From contig NZ_BMKC01000001.1 in the NCBI RefSeq assembly GCF_014643775.1, positions 1,488,001 to 1,552,000 on the forward strand: a stretch of DNA of 64,000 nucleotides. The letters run 5' to 3'. The stretch comes from Arenimonas soli (GTDB lineage: Bacteria > Pseudomonadota > Gammaproteobacteria > Xanthomonadales > Xanthomonadaceae). The number at the start of each line of letters is the position of its first letter. Positions within the stretch are counted from its first letter, which is position 1. Below the pieces are notes generated by a model. It saw nothing but the letters and a program-made list of their open reading frames with translations, ran no database searches and was not told the origin of the DNA. This document shows positions 18,485 through 29,261 of this stretch, piece after piece. Both the position numbers and the translations under genes were made by a program.

Positions 18485-19543
18485 TCAGGCGCCCAGGGTG
18501 AACCATTCATTGTAGGCCATGATGGCCGTCACGAAGATCCACACGATGGTGATCGGGATGAACACCTTCCAGCCCAGGCGCATGATCTGGTCATAGCGAT
18601 AGCGCGGGAAGGTGGCGCGGAACCACAGGAAGCAGAAGGCGAAGAACAGGAACTTCAGGACCAGCCACCACCAGCCCGGCTCGCCCAGCAAACCCCAGGA
18701 CGCCGGGAACGGCGACAGCCAGCCACCCAGGAACAGCACGGCGGTCAGGAAGGCCACCAGCATCATGTTGGCGTATTCGGCCAGGAAGAAGATGGCGAAG
18801 GCCGACCCGGAGTATTCGACGTGGAAGCCGGCGACGATTTCCGACTCGCCCTCGGCGACGTCGAAGGGCGCGCGGTTGGTTTCGGCCACGCCGGAGATGA
18901 AGTAGATGACGAACAGCGGGAACAGCGGGAACCAGAACCACTCGAACAGGCCGGCATTGCCCGCCTGGGCCATGACGATCTCGCTGAGGTTCATCGTGCC
19001 CGCGGCCACCAGCACGCCGACCAGGGCGAAGCCCATGGCGATTTCGTAGCTGATGACCTGCGCCGCCGAGCGCAGCGCGCCCAGCACGGCGTACTTCGAG
19101 TTCGAGGCCCAGCCGCCGATGATGATGCCGTACACGCCCATCGAGGTGAGCGCCAGCAGCACCAGCAGGCCGGCGTTGACGTTGGCCAGCACCACGCCGT
19201 CGTCGAAGGGGATGACCGCCCAGGCCGCCAGCGCCGGCGCCAGCGCCAGCAGCGGCGCCAGCCGGTACAGGAAGCCGCTGGCGTTGGTCGGGACCACCAG
19301 CTCCTTGAACAGCATCTTGAACACGTCGGCGAAGGCCTGGATGAAGCCGATGCCCATGAAGCCGCCGATGAACTGCGGCCCGTGGCGCACGTGCATCCAG
19401 CCGATGACCTTGCGTTCGGCCAGGGTGTAGAAGGCCACGCCCACGACCACCGGCAGCGTGATCGCCAGGATCTTCACCAGGGTCCAGACCACCAGGCCCA
19501 GGTCGCCGAAGGAAAGGAAGAACTCGCGCATCGGATCGAACAT
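18485..19543 (-). CDS. nuoH: NADH-quinone oxidoreductase subunit H
   Basis: 352 residues, eight membrane helices, forming much of the quinone chamber and the E-channel. Conserved: [14 protein letters not shown] after helix 1, [20 protein letters not shown] with its Glu-rich loop, and ETNRAPFD. Two bases separate it from nuoG. Complete. Confidence 0.97.
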   Translation of the reverse strand: MFDPMREFFLSFGDLGLVVWTLVKILAITLPVVVGVAFYTLAERKVIGWMHVRHGPQFIGGFMGIGFIQAFADVFKMLFKELVVPTNASGFLYRLAPLLALAPALAAWAVIPFDDGVVLANVNAGLLVLLALTSMGVYGIIIGGWASNSKYAVLGALRSAAQVISYEIAMGFALVGVLVAAGTMNLSEIVMAQAGNAGLFEWFWFPLFPLFVIYFISGVAETNRAPFDVAEGESEIVAGFHVEYSGSAFAIFFLAEYANMMLVAFLTAVLFLGGWLSPFPASWGLLGEPGWWWLVLKFLFFAFCFLWFRATFPRYRYDQIMRLGWKVFIPITIVWIFVTAIMAYNEWFTLGA

Positions 19544-19545
19544 GC

Positions 19546-21849
19546 TCAGGCCCCCGCCACGGCGAGCCGCGCCGCCGGCGCGATCGGCGCCGTGGCCTCG
19601 TAGTCGGATTCGATCCAGGCGGCACCCCGGGCGACGCGCTTGCTGACCTGAACCGGCAGCACGGCGTTGCCGTTGCCGTCGCCCAGCTTGGCCATGGCGC
19701 CGTCGGACAGGCCGCGCGCCAGCGCGTCCTCGGGGTTGAGCACGACGCGCGCGCCCACCGTCAGCGGGTGCGCGTTGAGCGCGACCGCGCGGCGAAGCAC
19801 CGCGTCGCCGCGGTAGATCGGCGTGCTGGTGATGCGTTCGAGGCCCGTTTCGTCCGGCTTGGCGGCCTCGGCCAGGCCCTCGCCGGCGGCCGGCGCCTGC
19901 GGCGACAGGCCGGCGCGCAGGCCGTGCAGGTCGGTGTAGTCGAAGCCGGGCAGGCCCAGCTGGCCGCCCAGGGCGCGCAGCGCACGCCAGCCCGGACGCG
20001 CTTCGCCCGGAAGCTTGCCGCCGGCCAGGGTCCGCTGGTCGGTGCCATCGAGGTTGCTCAGGCTGCCGTCGATTTCCGGCAGCAGGCCGATCGGCAGGAT
20101 CACCTGGGCCAGCTTCTTCAGGTCTTCGCTGGCATAGGCCGAGAAGGCCACGACCTTGGCGCCGGCCAGCGCCTTGAGCGCCCGGGCGCCGTGGGCGAAG
20201 TCGTACTGCGGCTCGACGCCGTACAGCAGGTAGGCCGGCAGCGGCTTGGCCAGCATGGCACCGGCATCGAGGCCACCCTGCCCCGGACGCAGGCCGTGGC
20301 GGGCCAGGCCGATGGCGTTGGCGCCCTGCGGGATGCGGTTGAGGCTGGCGCCCGAGGCCGCTGCCAGGGCGCGCGCGGCGGCGCGCAGCCAGGAGGCCTG
20401 GGCGTGGTTTTCGGCCATCTCGCCGAGCACGATGACGGCCTTGTTCCCCTTGGCCAGCGCTTCGGCGATGGCCTTGGCGCCTTCATGGTCGTCGCCCTGG
20501 ATGCCGGCCGGCAGCGCGGCGCCGGCGGCCTTGGCGACCGCGGCCAGTGCGCCGGGCAGCGCGGACGGCGCCACGATGCGCTTGCCCGCCACCGGGAAGG
20601 TGGACTCGAAGTCCACCGGGTTGATGCAAAACACCTTGGCGCCGCGCTTGCCGGCCTTGTGCAGGCGCTGGTGCAGCAGCGGCAGTTCGTGGCGCAGGTT
20701 GCAGCCGACCAGCAGCACGGTATCGGCCAGCTCGAGTTCGGCGGCCGGCAGCTGGAAGGGTTCGGCGAAGGCGGCGTCGGCGAAGTCCAGCGCCTTCAGA
20801 CGATGGTCGGCGTGGGCGGTGCCCAGGCCCTGGGCCAGGGCCGCCAGCTGGGCGCCCTCTTCGTTGGTGGTGGCCGGGTGCGCCAGCACGCCCAGCGACT
20901 GACCGGCTTCCTTGAGCAGCTTGGCCGCCAGGGCCAGGGCTTCCTCCCAGGACGCTTCGCGCCAGGCATCGCCTTCGCGCAGCATCGGGCGGGTGGCGCG
21001 GTCGGCGGAATACAGGCCTTCGTGCGAATAGCGGTCGCGGTCGGACAGCCAGCACTCGTTCACCGCCTCGTTGTCGCGCGGCACGGTGCGCAGCACTTCG
21101 CCGCGGCGGGTGTGCAAGAACAGGTTCGAACCCAGCGCGTCGTGGTAACCCACCGATTCACGGGCGATCAGCTCCCAGGCACGGGCGCGGAAGCGGAACA
21201 CCTTGTTGGTGAGCGCGCCGACCGGGCAGACGTCGATGACGTTGCCCGAGAGTTCGGTCATCAGCGGCTTGCCGTCGTAGGTGCCGATCTGCAGGCGTTC
21301 GCCGCGGTACATGCCGCCCAGTTCGAAGGTGCCGGCGACGTCCGCGGTGAAGCGGATGCAGCGGGTGCACTGGATGCAGCGGGTCATGTCGGTGGCGACC
21401 AGCGAGCCCAGGTCTTCGTCCGGGACAACGCGCTTGCGCTCGACGAAACGCGACACCGAGCGGCCGTAGCCCATGGCCAGGTCCTGCAGTTCGCACTCGC
21501 CGCCCTGGTCGCAGATCGGGCAGTCCAGCGGGTGGTTGATGAGCAGGAACTCCATGACGTTGCGCTGCGCGTCGAGCGCGCGCTTGGTCTGGGTGGTGAC
21601 CTTCATGCCTTCCATCACCGGCGTGGCGCAGGCCGGCGCGGGCTTGGGCATCTTTTCCACGTCCACCAGGCACATGCGGCAGTTGGCGGCGATCGGCAGC
21701 TTCTCGTGGTAGCAAAAGCGCGGGATCGCGACGCCGGCCTTGTCGGCGGCGTGGATGATCATCGAGCCCTTCGGCGCCTGCATCGGCTTGCCGTCGATCT
21801 CGATGTTCACCAGGTCCGGCGCGGTGGTGTTGGTCGGCTGGGCGCTCAT
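19546..21849 (-). CDS. nuoG: NADH-quinone oxidoreductase subunit G
   Basis: 767 residues. N-terminal 2Fe-2S ferredoxin domain ([18 protein letters not shown] and CATP), then the H-C-C-C cluster N3 motif ([18 protein letters not shown]), then a 4Fe-4S set ([13 protein letters not shown] ... CPVGALT). A long molybdopterin-type domain follows that in complex I holds no molybdenum. Its Ala-rich C-terminal half (from about residue 300) is more diverged, as usual. Its ATG overlaps the nuoF stop as ATGA. Confidence 0.96.
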   Translation of the reverse strand: MSAQPTNTTAPDLVNIEIDGKPMQAPKGSMIIHAADKAGVAIPRFCYHEKLPIAANCRMCLVDVEKMPKPAPACATPVMEGMKVTTQTKRALDAQRNVMEFLLINHPLDCPICDQGGECELQDLAMGYGRSVSRFVERKRVVPDEDLGSLVATDMTRCIQCTRCIRFTADVAGTFELGGMYRGERLQIGTYDGKPLMTELSGNVIDVCPVGALTNKVFRFRARAWELIARESVGYHDALGSNLFLHTRRGEVLRTVPRDNEAVNECWLSDRDRYSHEGLYSADRATRPMLREGDAWREASWEEALALAAKLLKEAGQSLGVLAHPATTNEEGAQLAALAQGLGTAHADHRLKALDFADAAFAEPFQLPAAELELADTVLLVGCNLRHELPLLHQRLHKAGKRGAKVFCINPVDFESTFPVAGKRIVAPSALPGALAAVAKAAGAALPAGIQGDDHEGAKAIAEALAKGNKAVIVLGEMAENHAQASWLRAAARALAAASGASLNRIPQGANAIGLARHGLRPGQGGLDAGAMLAKPLPAYLLYGVEPQYDFAHGARALKALAGAKVVAFSAYASEDLKKLAQVILPIGLLPEIDGSLSNLDGTDQRTLAGGKLPGEARPGWRALRALGGQLGLPGFDYTDLHGLRAGLSPQAPAAGEGLAEAAKPDETGLERITSTPIYRGDAVLRRAVALNAHPLTVGARVVLNPEDALARGLSDGAMAKLGDGNGNAVLPVQVSKRVARGAAWIESDYEATAPIAPAARLAVAGA

Positions 21850-23213
21850 GCGGCCTGCTCCGTGGTGGCGAGCTGGCCCTTGGCCAGGTCGTCGACGTAG
21901 AAACGCTTGTTGACGATGGCGTATTCGAACTCGTGCCAGTAGTGGCGCAGGAAACCCTGCACCGGCCAGGCGGCGGCTTCGCCGAAGGCGCAGATGGTGT
22001 GGCCTTCGATCTGGCCGGCGGCGGCCTTGAGCATGTCCAGGTCTTCAAGCACCGCCTTGCCTTCGGCGATGCGGGTCAGCATGCGGTACATCCAGCCGGT
22101 GCCTTCGCGGCAGGGGGTGCACTGGCCGCAGGATTCGGCGTAGTAGAACCGCGCGATGCGCTGGCAGGCGCGGACCATGCAGGTGGTTTCGTCCATCACG
22201 ATGACCGCGCCCGAGCCCAGGCCCGAACCGGCCTTCTGGATCGAGTCGTAGTCCATCGTGCAGCCCATCATGATTTCCGCCGGCAGCACCGGCATCGAGC
22301 TGCCGCCGGGGATGACGGCCTTGAGCTTGCGGCCGCCCTTCACGCCACCGGCCATCTCCAGCAGTTCGCTGAAGGGCGTGCCCAGGCGGATTTCGAAGTT
22401 GCCCGGGTTGTTGACGTGGCCCGACACCGAAAACACCTTCGGGCCGCCGTTGTTGGGCTTGCCGAGGTTGAGGAACCATTCGGCGCCGTTGCGAATGATC
22501 GCCGGCACGGACGCGTAGGTTTCGGTGTTGTTGATGGTGGTGGGCTTGCCGAACAGGCCGAAGTTGGCCGGGAACGGCGGCTTGTAGCGCGGCTGGCCCT
22601 TCTTGCCTTCCAGCGACTCCATCATCGCGGTCTCTTCGCCGCAGATGTAGGCACCGGCGCCGAGCGCGCCGTGGATGTCCACGTCCACGCCCGAACCCTG
22701 GATGTCCTTGCCCAGCCAGCCGTTGGCATAGGCTTCCTTCAGGGCCGATTCGAAGTGTTCGAAGGGCTCGTGGTGGAACTCGCCGCGCAGGTAGTTGTAG
22801 CCCACGGTGCAGCCGGTGGCGTAGCAGGCGATGGCCATGCCCTCGATCACCGAATGCGGGTTGTAGCGCAGGATGTCGCGGTCCTTGCAGGTGCCCGGCT
22901 CGGACTCGTCGGAATTGCACAGGATGTACTTCTGGCCGGGCGCCTGGCGCGGCATGAAGCTCCACTTCAGGCCGGTCGGGAAACCCGCGCCGCCGCGGCC
23001 GCGAAGGCCCGACTGCTTGACCATCTCGATGACGGCGGCAGGATCCATCTTTTCAGCCAGGATCTTGCGCCAGGCGGAATAACCGCCGGTCTTGAGGTAG
23101 TTCTCGTAGGACCAGGGCTTGTCGAAGTGCAGCGTCGTGTAGACGACGTTGTGCTCCTGCGGGGCCGGGCCGACCGGGCCGTAGCCTTCGGAATAGTGGG
23201 AATGGTGTGCCAT
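21846..23213 (-). CDS. nuoF: NADH-quinone oxidoreductase subunit F (NADH, FMN)
   Basis: 455 residues. Binds NADH and FMN and takes the hydride. Seen: [20 protein letters not shown] (FMN/NADH loop), [34 protein letters not shown] and the N3 4Fe-4S ligands [15 protein letters not shown]. The N-terminal 25 residues are His/Tyr-rich and not conserved. Nine bases after nuoE. Confidence 0.97.
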   Translation of the reverse strand: MAHHSHYSEGYGPVGPAPQEHNVVYTTLHFDKPWSYENYLKTGGYSAWRKILAEKMDPAAVIEMVKQSGLRGRGGAGFPTGLKWSFMPRQAPGQKYILCNSDESEPGTCKDRDILRYNPHSVIEGMAIACYATGCTVGYNYLRGEFHHEPFEHFESALKEAYANGWLGKDIQGSGVDVDIHGALGAGAYICGEETAMMESLEGKKGQPRYKPPFPANFGLFGKPTTINNTETYASVPAIIRNGAEWFLNLGKPNNGGPKVFSVSGHVNNPGNFEIRLGTPFSELLEMAGGVKGGRKLKAVIPGGSSMPVLPAEIMMGCTMDYDSIQKAGSGLGSGAVIVMDETTCMVRACQRIARFYYAESCGQCTPCREGTGWMYRMLTRIAEGKAVLEDLDMLKAAAGQIEGHTICAFGEAAAWPVQGFLRHYWHEFEYAIVNKRFYVDDLAKGQLATTEQAA

Positions 23214-23222
23214 GTCCTCAGA

Positions 23223-23750
23223 TCACTCCAGTCCGTCGAGCAGCGTGTCCACCTGCTCGGTGGTCAGCTTCTCGTGGTAATGGCCGTCCACCACCATCAT
23301 CGGCGCGCCGGCGCAGGCGGCCAGGCACTCTTCCTCGATCTTCAGGAAGATGCGGCCGTCCGGGGTGGACTCGCCGTGCCTGATGCCCAGCTTGCCTTCG
23401 CAGTGGCGCACGATGTCTTCGGCGCCGTTGAGCCAGCAGCTGATGTTGGTGCAGATGGCGACCTTGTGCCGGCCGACCGGCTGCAGGTCGAACATCGAAT
23501 AAAAACTCGCGACCTCGTAGGCCCAGACCGGCGGGATTTCGAGGTACTTGGCGGTGGCGGCGATCAGTTCGTCGCTGAGCCAGCCGCCGTTCTGTTCCTG
23601 GGTGGCCATCAGGCCCTGGATGACCGCCGAACGCTTGCGGTCGGGCGGGAACTTGGCGACCCAGTGGTCGATGTGCGCGCGCGTGGCGTCGGACAGGGCG
23701 ACCATGGGGTCGACGTCCTGGCAGGCGGCGAAATTTCCGGTGGCTTTCAT
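23223..23750 (-). CDS. nuoE: NADH-quinone oxidoreductase subunit E (2Fe-2S)
   Basis: 175 residues with a thioredoxin-like fold. Cluster N1a ligands are CTNISC and, about 36 residues later, CLAAC. Other conserved pieces: EQNGGWLSDELIAATAKYL and VWAYEVASFYSMFD. It works with NuoF and NuoG in the NADH-oxidising arm. Start ATG 23750; gap of 14 to nuoD. Confidence 0.96.
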   Translation of the reverse strand: MKATGNFAACQDVDPMVALSDATRAHIDHWVAKFPPDRKRSAVIQGLMATQEQNGGWLSDELIAATAKYLEIPPVWAYEVASFYSMFDLQPVGRHKVAICTNISCWLNGAEDIVRHCEGKLGIRHGESTPDGRIFLKIEEECLAACAGAPMMVVDGHYHEKLTTEQVDTLLDGLE

Positions 23751-23764
23751 CGGTCAGGCAGTCC

Positions 23765-25021
23765 TTAGCGATCGATCTCGCCGAACACGACGTCGTAGGT
23801 GCCGATCATGGCGACGACGTCGGGCAGCATGTGGCCGCGCACGATCGCGTCCATGGACGAGAGATGGGCGAAACCCGGCGCGCGCAGCTTCAGGCGGAAG
23901 GGCTTGTTGGCGCCGTCGGAGACGATATAGGCGCCAAACTCGCCCTTCGGGGCCTCCACCGCGGCATAGGCTTCGCCGGCCGGCACGGAGTAGCCTTCGG
24001 TGAAGAGCTTGAAGTGGTGGATCAGCGCTTCCATGTCGTCCTTCATCTCGGCCCGGCGCGGCGGCGCGACCTTGAAGTTGCGCACCATCACCGGGCCCGG
24101 GTTGGCCCGCAGCCACTGCACGCACTGCTTGATGATGCGGTTGGACTGGCGCATTTCTTCCATGCGCACGAGATACCGGTCGTAGCAGTCGCCCTGCACG
24201 CCCACCGGGATGTCGAAATCAACCTTGTCGTAGGCGGCGTAGGGCTGCTTCTTGCGCAGGTCCCAGGCCAGGCCGGAACCACGCAGCATCGGGCCGGTCA
24301 TGCCCCAGGCCAGGGCCTTCTCGACCGGCACCACGCCGATGCCGACGGTGCGCTGCTTCCAGATGCGGTTGTCGGTGAGCAGGGTTTCGTACTCGTCCAC
24401 CCGGCGCGGGAAGTCGTCGGTGAAGGCGTCGAGGAAATCGAGCATCGAGCCCTCGCGCCATTCGTTGACGCGCTTGAGTTCGCTGCCCTTGCGCCACGGC
24501 GATTCGCGGTACTTGGGCATGGTGTCGGGCAGGTCGCGGGCGACGCCTCCGGGGCGGTAGTAGGTGGCGTGCATGCGCGCGCCCGACACCGCCTCGTAGC
24601 AGTCCATCAGCTCTTCGCGTTCGCGGAAGGCGTACAGGAACACCGCCATCGCGCCCAGGTCCAGGCCGTTGGATCCGACCCACATCAGGTGGTTCAGGAT
24701 GCGGGTGATTTCGTCGAACATGGTGCGGATGTATTCGGCGCGCAGCGGCACCTCGATTTCCATCAGCTTTTCGATGGCGCGCACGTAGGCGTGCTCGTTG
24801 CACATCATCGACACGTAGTCCAGGCGGTCCATGTAACCGATGGACTGGTTGTAGGGCTTGGACTCGGCCAGCTTCTCGGTGCCGCGGTGCAGCAGGCCGA
24901 TGTGCGGGTCGGCGCGCTGCACGACTTCGCCGTCCATCTCCAGCACCAGGCGCAGCACGCCGTGCGCGGCCGGATGCTGGGGGCCGAAGTTGAGGGTGTA
25001 GTTGCGGATTTCCTGGGTCAT
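23765..25021 (-). CDS. nuoD: NADH-quinone oxidoreductase subunit D
   Basis: 418 residues, the 49-kDa subunit that shapes the quinone site with NuoB. N-terminal [20 protein letters not shown], then [12 protein letters not shown] and [10 protein letters not shown]-type motifs, and a C-terminal DVVFGEIDR. It descends from NiFe hydrogenase large subunits but lacks the metal cysteines. Separate nuoC and nuoD genes are kept here, not the fused nuoCD of enteric bacteria. Confidence 0.97.
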   Translation of the reverse strand: MTQEIRNYTLNFGPQHPAAHGVLRLVLEMDGEVVQRADPHIGLLHRGTEKLAESKPYNQSIGYMDRLDYVSMMCNEHAYVRAIEKLMEIEVPLRAEYIRTMFDEITRILNHLMWVGSNGLDLGAMAVFLYAFREREELMDCYEAVSGARMHATYYRPGGVARDLPDTMPKYRESPWRKGSELKRVNEWREGSMLDFLDAFTDDFPRRVDEYETLLTDNRIWKQRTVGIGVVPVEKALAWGMTGPMLRGSGLAWDLRKKQPYAAYDKVDFDIPVGVQGDCYDRYLVRMEEMRQSNRIIKQCVQWLRANPGPVMVRNFKVAPPRRAEMKDDMEALIHHFKLFTEGYSVPAGEAYAAVEAPKGEFGAYIVSDGANKPFRLKLRAPGFAHLSSMDAIVRGHMLPDVVAMIGTYDVVFGEIDR

Positions 25022-25027
25022 GGCCGG

Positions 25028-25750
25028 TCAGTCCTTGCTCGGCTGCTCGGAAGCGGCCTGCTGCCAGCGCGAGTCTTCGCGCACCACGCGCGGCACGAGC
25101 ACGCGCGGCTCGATCGAAACGGGTTCGTAGACCACGCGCTTGCGTTCGGCGTCGTAGCGGACCTCGACGTTGCCGATCAGCGGGAAGTCCTTGCGGAACG
25201 GATGCCCGACGAAACCGTAGTCGGTCAGGATGCGACGCAGGTCCGGGTGGCCTTCGAAGATGATGCCGAACAGGTCGAAGCACTCGCGCTCGAACCAGTT
25301 CGCGACCGGCCAGACCTCGACCAGCGACGGCACCACCGGCAGGCTGTTGTCGGCGGCGAAGCAGCGCAGGCGCAGGCGGCGGTTGTGGCGCACCGACTGC
25401 AGGTGCACGACCGTGGCGAAACGGCGCTCGGGGCCATTGCCGCGCGGGCGGTGTTCCCAGTCGAAGCGGCCCGGGCCGGCGGCGCCTTCGACGCCGCGCG
25501 AGAAACCTTCGGAGGACACGTCGTCGGTGTCCCATTCGTCATCGCCGTAGCCGAGGTAGTCGACGCCGCACAGGTCGATGAGCTGCTCGAACGCCAGATC
25601 GGGGTCGTCGCGCAGGATGCGCGCCGCCGCGTCCCAGGCCTCGGGCACGATTTCGACCGTCGTTTCGCCCAGCGCCTCGTGCACGGACACAAGCTTGTCC
25701 TGCAGGCGCGCCCTGAGGCGCTCGATGAAGCTCGTGTTCGGTTCGACCAT
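25028..25750 (-). CDS. nuoC: NADH-quinone oxidoreductase subunit C
   Basis: 240 residues, the 30-kDa subunit of the peripheral arm. The signature [20 protein letters not shown] and [15 protein letters not shown] are complete. A middle segment (about residues 80-115, [20 protein letters not shown]) looks like a lineage-specific loop. Starts 16 bases after nuoB. Confidence 0.95.
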   Translation of the reverse strand: MVEPNTSFIERLRARLQDKLVSVHEALGETTVEIVPEAWDAAARILRDDPDLAFEQLIDLCGVDYLGYGDDEWDTDDVSSEGFSRGVEGAAGPGRFDWEHRPRGNGPERRFATVVHLQSVRHNRRLRLRCFAADNSLPVVPSLVEVWPVANWFERECFDLFGIIFEGHPDLRRILTDYGFVGHPFRKDFPLIGNVEVRYDAERKRVVYEPVSIEPRVLVPRVVREDSRWQQAASEQPSKD

Positions 25751-25766
25751 GGCGTCTGCTGGGTCC

Positions 25767-26321
25767 TTAGCGGGCGATGGTGTTGGTTCGGCGGATCTTC
25801 TTCTGCAGCTGCAGGATGCCGTAGATCAGCGCTTCGGCAGTCGGCGGGCAGCCCGGCACGTAGACGTCCACCGGCACCACGCGGTCGCAGCCGCGCACCA
25901 CCGAATACGAATAATGGTAATAACCGCCGCCGTTGGCGCAGCTGCCCATCGAGATGACCCACTTGGGCTCGGGCATCTGGTCGTAGACCTTGCGCAGCGC
26001 CGGGGCCATCTTGTTGACCAGGGTGCCGGCGACGATCATGACGTCGGACTGGCGCGGCGACGGGCGGAAGATGACGCCGTAGCGGTCGAGGTCAAGGCGG
26101 GAGGCGCCGGCGTGCATCATCTCGACGGCGCAGCAGGCCAGGCCGAAGGTCATCGGCCACATCGAACCGGTGCGCGCCCAGTTGACCAGCGTGTCCACCG
26201 AGGTGGTGACGAAACCGCGCTCGAGCAGCGGGTTGTCGCCTTCGGGGCGCAGGATGTCATCCACCCGCCCTTCCGGGATCGGGTTGTGCATCACGTTCGA
26301 AACGGACTGGATCACTCCCAT
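25767..26321 (-). CDS. nuoB: NADH-quinone oxidoreductase subunit B (4Fe-4S N2)
   Basis: 184 residues. Binds the terminal cluster N2 through [18 protein letters not shown] and [10 protein letters not shown], next to the quinone. ATG 26321 lies inside the end of nuoA (overlap of 10 bases), so translation is probably coupled. The longer open frame upstream to 26540 is a shadow of nuoA. Confidence 0.97.
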   Translation of the reverse strand: MGVIQSVSNVMHNPIPEGRVDDILRPEGDNPLLERGFVTTSVDTLVNWARTGSMWPMTFGLACCAVEMMHAGASRLDLDRYGVIFRPSPRQSDVMIVAGTLVNKMAPALRKVYDQMPEPKWVISMGSCANGGGYYHYSYSVVRGCDRVVPVDVYVPGCPPTAEALIYGILQLQKKIRRTNTIAR

Positions 26322-26668
26322 TCGAGCGCTCCCTTCTTCCAGACGTAAACGAAGCCAAGCACCAGCAGGCCGATGAAGATGCCCATTTCGGTGAGGCCGA
26401 CGATGCCGAGGTTGCGGAAGTTGACCGCCCACGGGAAGACGAACGCGATTTCCAGGTCGAAGATGATGAACTGGATGGCGATCAGGTAATAACGCACGTC
26501 GAACTGCATGCGCGCGTCTTCGAAGGCTTCGAAGCCGCACTCGTAGGGCGAGAGTTTCTCGGCGTCCGGGCGCCTGGGACCCAGGGCCCAGCCGGCGATC
26601 AGCAGGACGATGCCCAGGCCGGTCGAGACGAAGAGGAACAGAAGGATCGGCAGATATTCGCCCAACAC
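26312..26668 (-). CDS. nuoA: NADH-quinone oxidoreductase subunit A
   Basis: 118 residues, three membrane helices. Conserved: [20 protein letters not shown] after helix 1 and the acidic helix 2 ([16 protein letters not shown]). The start codon is GTG at 26668, with GAGGAAG eight bases upstream. First structural gene of the nuo operon, 82 bases after the tRNA-Leu gene, with no terminator seen between them. Confidence 0.95.
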   Translation of the reverse strand: MLGEYLPILLFLFVSTGLGIVLLIAGWALGPRRPDAEKLSPYECGFEAFEDARMQFDVRYYLIAIQFIIFDLEIAFVFPWAVNFRNLGIVGLTEMGIFIGLLVLGFVYVWKKGALEWE

Positions 26669-26750
26669 GCGCGCTTCCTCACCTTGGCGCCCTTGGGCGC
26701 GTCAGGGCCGCCGCTCCAGTCATTGCCGGGCGGCAGCCCGTTGATTCAAT

Positions 26751-26835
26751 TGGTGCCCAAGAGGGGACTCGAACCCCTACGACTCTCGTCGCTACCACCT
26801 CAAGGTAGTGCGTCTACCAATTCCGCCACCTGGGC
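26751..26835 (-). tRNA. tRNA-Leu (GAG)
   Basis: 85 bases with encoded CCA, a class II tRNA with a long variable arm. Anticodon stem-loop CTACC-TTGAGGT-GGTAG gives GAG, reading CTC/CTT. D-arm contains AATTGGTAGAC; T-arm AGGGG-TTCGAGT-CCCCT. Acceptor GCCCAGG pairs with the 3' end except at one position. It lies between secG and nuoA; a possible -10 (TACAAT, 26881-26876 minus) has no good -35. Cotranscription with nuo is likely. Confidence 0.97.
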
Positions 26836-26889
26836 AGGTGTGCCTTCGCTCCGGCGACCGGATCGAAGGCCGAAGATTGTACCAGCGGA

Positions 26890-27360
26890 TCAGTCGCCGC
26901 GGGTGTTTTCCGCGTCGTCGCCGGCCGCCGGCTCGGCGGCTTCGGCTTCGGCCGGTGCCGCGTCCGCGGCCGCCGGAGCGGCATCGCTGGCCGCGGGCAC
27001 CGACGCATCGGGCGGCAGGTCGCTGGCAGGTACTTCGCTGGCCGGCAGTTCGCCCGCCGGTGCCGCCGCGGCCGGGACGTCGGACATGGCGCCGATGTCT
27101 TCCATCGGTTCGGCCGTCGGGCGGCCGCCGTGGGTGGCGTACCAAGCCATGCCCAGGCTCAGGGCGAAAAAGAGCACGGCCAGCCACTTGGTGGCGGTGG
27201 ACAGGAAATTGGACGACCCGCGCGCACCGAAGACGGTGGCCGACGCGCCCGCGCCGAAGCCCGAGCCCGCGGCGGCGCCGGAGCCGCGCTGCATGAGGAT
27301 GAGCACGATCATGGCGATCGCGACCAGCACGTAGATGACACTGACGATGGTGAGCAGCAT
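26890..27360 (-). CDS. secG: Preprotein translocase subunit SecG with long C-terminal extension
   Basis: 156 residues; SecG is usually about 75-130. The first 80 residues are a standard SecG: helix 1 (TIVSVIYVLVAIAMIVLILM), the loop QRGSGAAAGSGFG..ATVFGARGSSNFL, and helix 2 (WLAVLFFALSLGMAW). Residues about 88-156 are an Ala/Pro/Glu/Asp-rich tail with no fold visible. It assists SecYE in protein export. Follows tpiA by nine bases, as in many gammaproteobacteria. Confidence 0.93.
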   Translation of the reverse strand: MLLTIVSVIYVLVAIAMIVLILMQRGSGAAAGSGFGAGASATVFGARGSSNFLSTATKWLAVLFFALSLGMAWYATHGGRPTAEPMEDIGAMSDVPAAAAPAGELPASEVPASDLPPDASVPAASDAAPAAADAAPAEAEAAEPAAGDDAENTRGD

Positions 27361-27369
27361 GTTCTTCCG

Positions 27370-28122
27370 TTACCTCGCCGCCGCGGCGGCGATTGCCAGG
27401 AAATCCTGGGCCACGAGGGACGCGCCCCCGATCAGGCCGCCATCGACGTCGGGCTGCGAGAACAGCTCGGCCGCGTTGGCGGGCTTGACGCTGCCACCAT
27501 AAAGGATGGGCAGCGAGCCGGCGATTCTAGCATCGTGGGCCGCCAGTTCGCCACGGATGAAGGCGTGGACCTCCTGGGCCTGCTCCTTGGAGGCCGTGCG
27601 GCCGGTGCCAATGGCCCAGACCGGCTCGTAGGCCAGCACGGCGCCCTCGAAGGCGGCGATGCCGGCCAGGTCGACCACCGGGGCCAGCTGTTTTTCCAGC
27701 GCGTACTCGGTATGGCCGGCCTCGCGCTGATTCAGGGTTTCGCCCACGCACAGCACCGGCACCAGGCCGGCCTTGCGGGCGGCGACGAACTTCTCGGCCA
27801 CGTCCTGCGGGCTTTCGCCGTGGTACTGGCGGCGCTCGGAGTGGCCCACCAGCACGTAGCGGGCGCCGACGTCGCGCAGCATGGCGCCGGAGATTTCGCC
27901 GGTATAGGCACCCTGCTCGTTCACGCCCAGGTCCTGGGCACCAAAGGCCAGGCCGGCATCGTGGTACTGCATGGCCAGTTCGCCCAGGTAGGGCACGGGG
28001 GGCATCACCACCAGCTCGACGCCCGGGGCCCGCGGCGCGGCCACCACCGCGTCAAGCAGTTCCCTGGCGAAGCTGCGGCTGCCGTTCAACTTCCAGTTGC
28101 CGGCGACGATCCTGGGGCGCAT
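27370..28122 (-). CDS. tpiA: Triosephosphate isomerase
   Basis: 250 residues, a TIM barrel interconverting dihydroxyacetone phosphate and glyceraldehyde 3-phosphate. Catalytic residues are present: K11 (AGNWKLNG), H94 (VLVGHSERR), E166 (LAYEPVWAIGTG), and the phosphate-binding GGSVKPANA. AGGAG lies eight bases before the ATG. A TAAACT -10-like hexamer (28155-28150, minus) lies in the gap to the haemoglobin remnant. Paired with secG downstream. Confidence 0.97.
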   Translation of the reverse strand: MRPRIVAGNWKLNGSRSFARELLDAVVAAPRAPGVELVVMPPVPYLGELAMQYHDAGLAFGAQDLGVNEQGAYTGEISGAMLRDVGARYVLVGHSERRQYHGESPQDVAEKFVAARKAGLVPVLCVGETLNQREAGHTEYALEKQLAPVVDLAGIAAFEGAVLAYEPVWAIGTGRTASKEQAQEVHAFIRGELAAHDARIAGSLPILYGGSVKPANAAELFSQPDVDGGLIGGASLVAQDFLAIAAAAAR

Positions 28123-28165
28123 GCGCTATCTCCTGCGGACAAGACCGCCAGTTTAACGCGCCCGG

Positions 28166-28342
28166 TCAGGGGCTGACGATGTCCCCGTGCATGGGCGCCA
28201 GCCGGGCCAACAGCCGGTTCTGGGCCGCGCGCGGGATGCCGCGGGCCTCCATCGCGTCCACCAGGTCTTCGACCAGGGCGTTGAAGTCCGCCTCGGTGAT
28301 GCCCAGCCCGGCGTGCGATTCGGCCATGCCGCGGCCCGTCGT
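28166..28342 (-). pseudogene. Remnant of a group 1 truncated haemoglobin (C-terminal half only)
   Basis: A reading frame of 58 codons ending at 28166 (from TTGRGMAESHAGLGITEADF, then NALVEDLVDAMEARGIP, to LLARLAPMHGDIVSP). It matches the C-terminal half of group 1 truncated haemoglobins, where YTG..M..AHAGM.I....F..L..DL is followed by a final G/H helix. The His in MAESHAGL corresponds to the proximal haem ligand F8. The N-terminal half (helices A-E, with Tyr B10 and the distal residues) is missing. Upstream bases do not encode it in any frame and run straight into the oppositely oriented SDR gene. An ATG at 28327 could start a 53-residue peptide, but it could not bind haem normally. Most likely a decaying gene. 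Confidence 0.75.
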
Positions 28343-28460
28343 GCGCGCGCTGCCTTGCCAGTGATCATGCGGCCCCCTGTGGCCCGTCGCCCTGGGCGTA
28401 CGGCCACGATTAGCGCGCAGGCGGGGTGATAATGGCGCGAAACCACCCGGAGCCCGCCCC

Positions 28461-29261
28461 ATGCCGACATCCCTGCCCCACGCCCTGGTCACGGGCGCCT
28501 CCAGCGGCATCGGTGCCGACATCGCGCGCGAATACGCCCGCCGCGGCAAGCCGCTGGTGCTGACCGCGCGCCGGGCCGAGCGGCTCGAAGCGCTGGCGGC
28601 GGAGCTGTCCGCCCAGGTGCCCTGCGTGGTGCTGGCCGCCGACCTGGCCGACCCGGCGGCGCCGGCGGCGCTGTTCGCGCAGACCCAGGCCCGCGGCCTG
28701 TTCGTGGACACGCTGGTCAACAACGCCGGCTTCGGCGTGCCCGGGCGCTACCTGAGCGTGGACTGGAAAACCCACGCCGATTCGATCCAGGTCCTGATGA
28801 CGGCGGTGGCGCACCTGACCCACCTCTACCTGCCCGCGATGGAAGCGGCCGGGCGCGGGCGGATCCTCAACGTGGCGTCGCTGGCCGGCCTGGTGCCCTC
28901 GTCGGCCGGGCACACGCTCTACGGCGCCAGCAAGGCCTGGCTGATCCGTTTTTCGGAAACGCTCGACCAGGAGTCACGCAGCCGCGGGGTGTACGTGACC
29001 GCCCTGTGCCCGGGCATGACCTACACCGAGTTCCACGACGTCAACGGCATGCGCGACAAGGTTTCCAAGCTGCCCAAGGGCATCTGGCTGACCAGCGCCG
29101 AAGTCGCCCGCCTGGGCGTGGACGCGGTGGAATCGGGCCGCGCCCGCATCGTCACCGGCCGCTCGAACAAGCTCATCGCCGGCCTGTCGAAGTACCTGCC
29201 CGACCGCCTGGCCCGCGCATTGCTGGCCGCCAAGGCCAAGGATTTCCGCGACGCGGACTGA
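28461..29261 (+). CDS. Short-chain dehydrogenase/reductase
   Basis: 266 residues of a classical SDR Rossmann fold. Seen: TGASSGIG at residues 11-18 (nucleotide binding), VLAADLADP, NNAGFG, the catalytic Ser in ILNVASLAG and YGASKAW (Tyr and Lys). RR after the second strand (LTARRAERLEAL) suggests NADPH. Substrate unknown. GGAG lies eight bases before ATG, and GATAAT at 28428-28433 may be its -10. Monocistronic; convergent with the dioxygenase. Confidence 0.9.
   Translation: MPTSLPHALVTGASSGIGADIAREYARRGKPLVLTARRAERLEALAAELSAQVPCVVLAADLADPAAPAALFAQTQARGLFVDTLVNNAGFGVPGRYLSVDWKTHADSIQVLMTAVAHLTHLYLPAMEAAGRGRILNVASLAGLVPSSAGHTLYGASKAWLIRFSETLDQESRSRGVYVTALCPGMTYTEFHDVNGMRDKVSKLPKGIWLTSAEVARLGVDAVESGRARIVTGRSNKLIAGLSKYLPDRLARALLAAKAKDFRDAD

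Noticed and set aside
28166-28723. Intact 185-residue gene containing the haemoglobin segment
   Set aside because: The upstream two thirds are antisense to the SDR gene and to non-coding DNA; only the last 58 codons resemble a globin.
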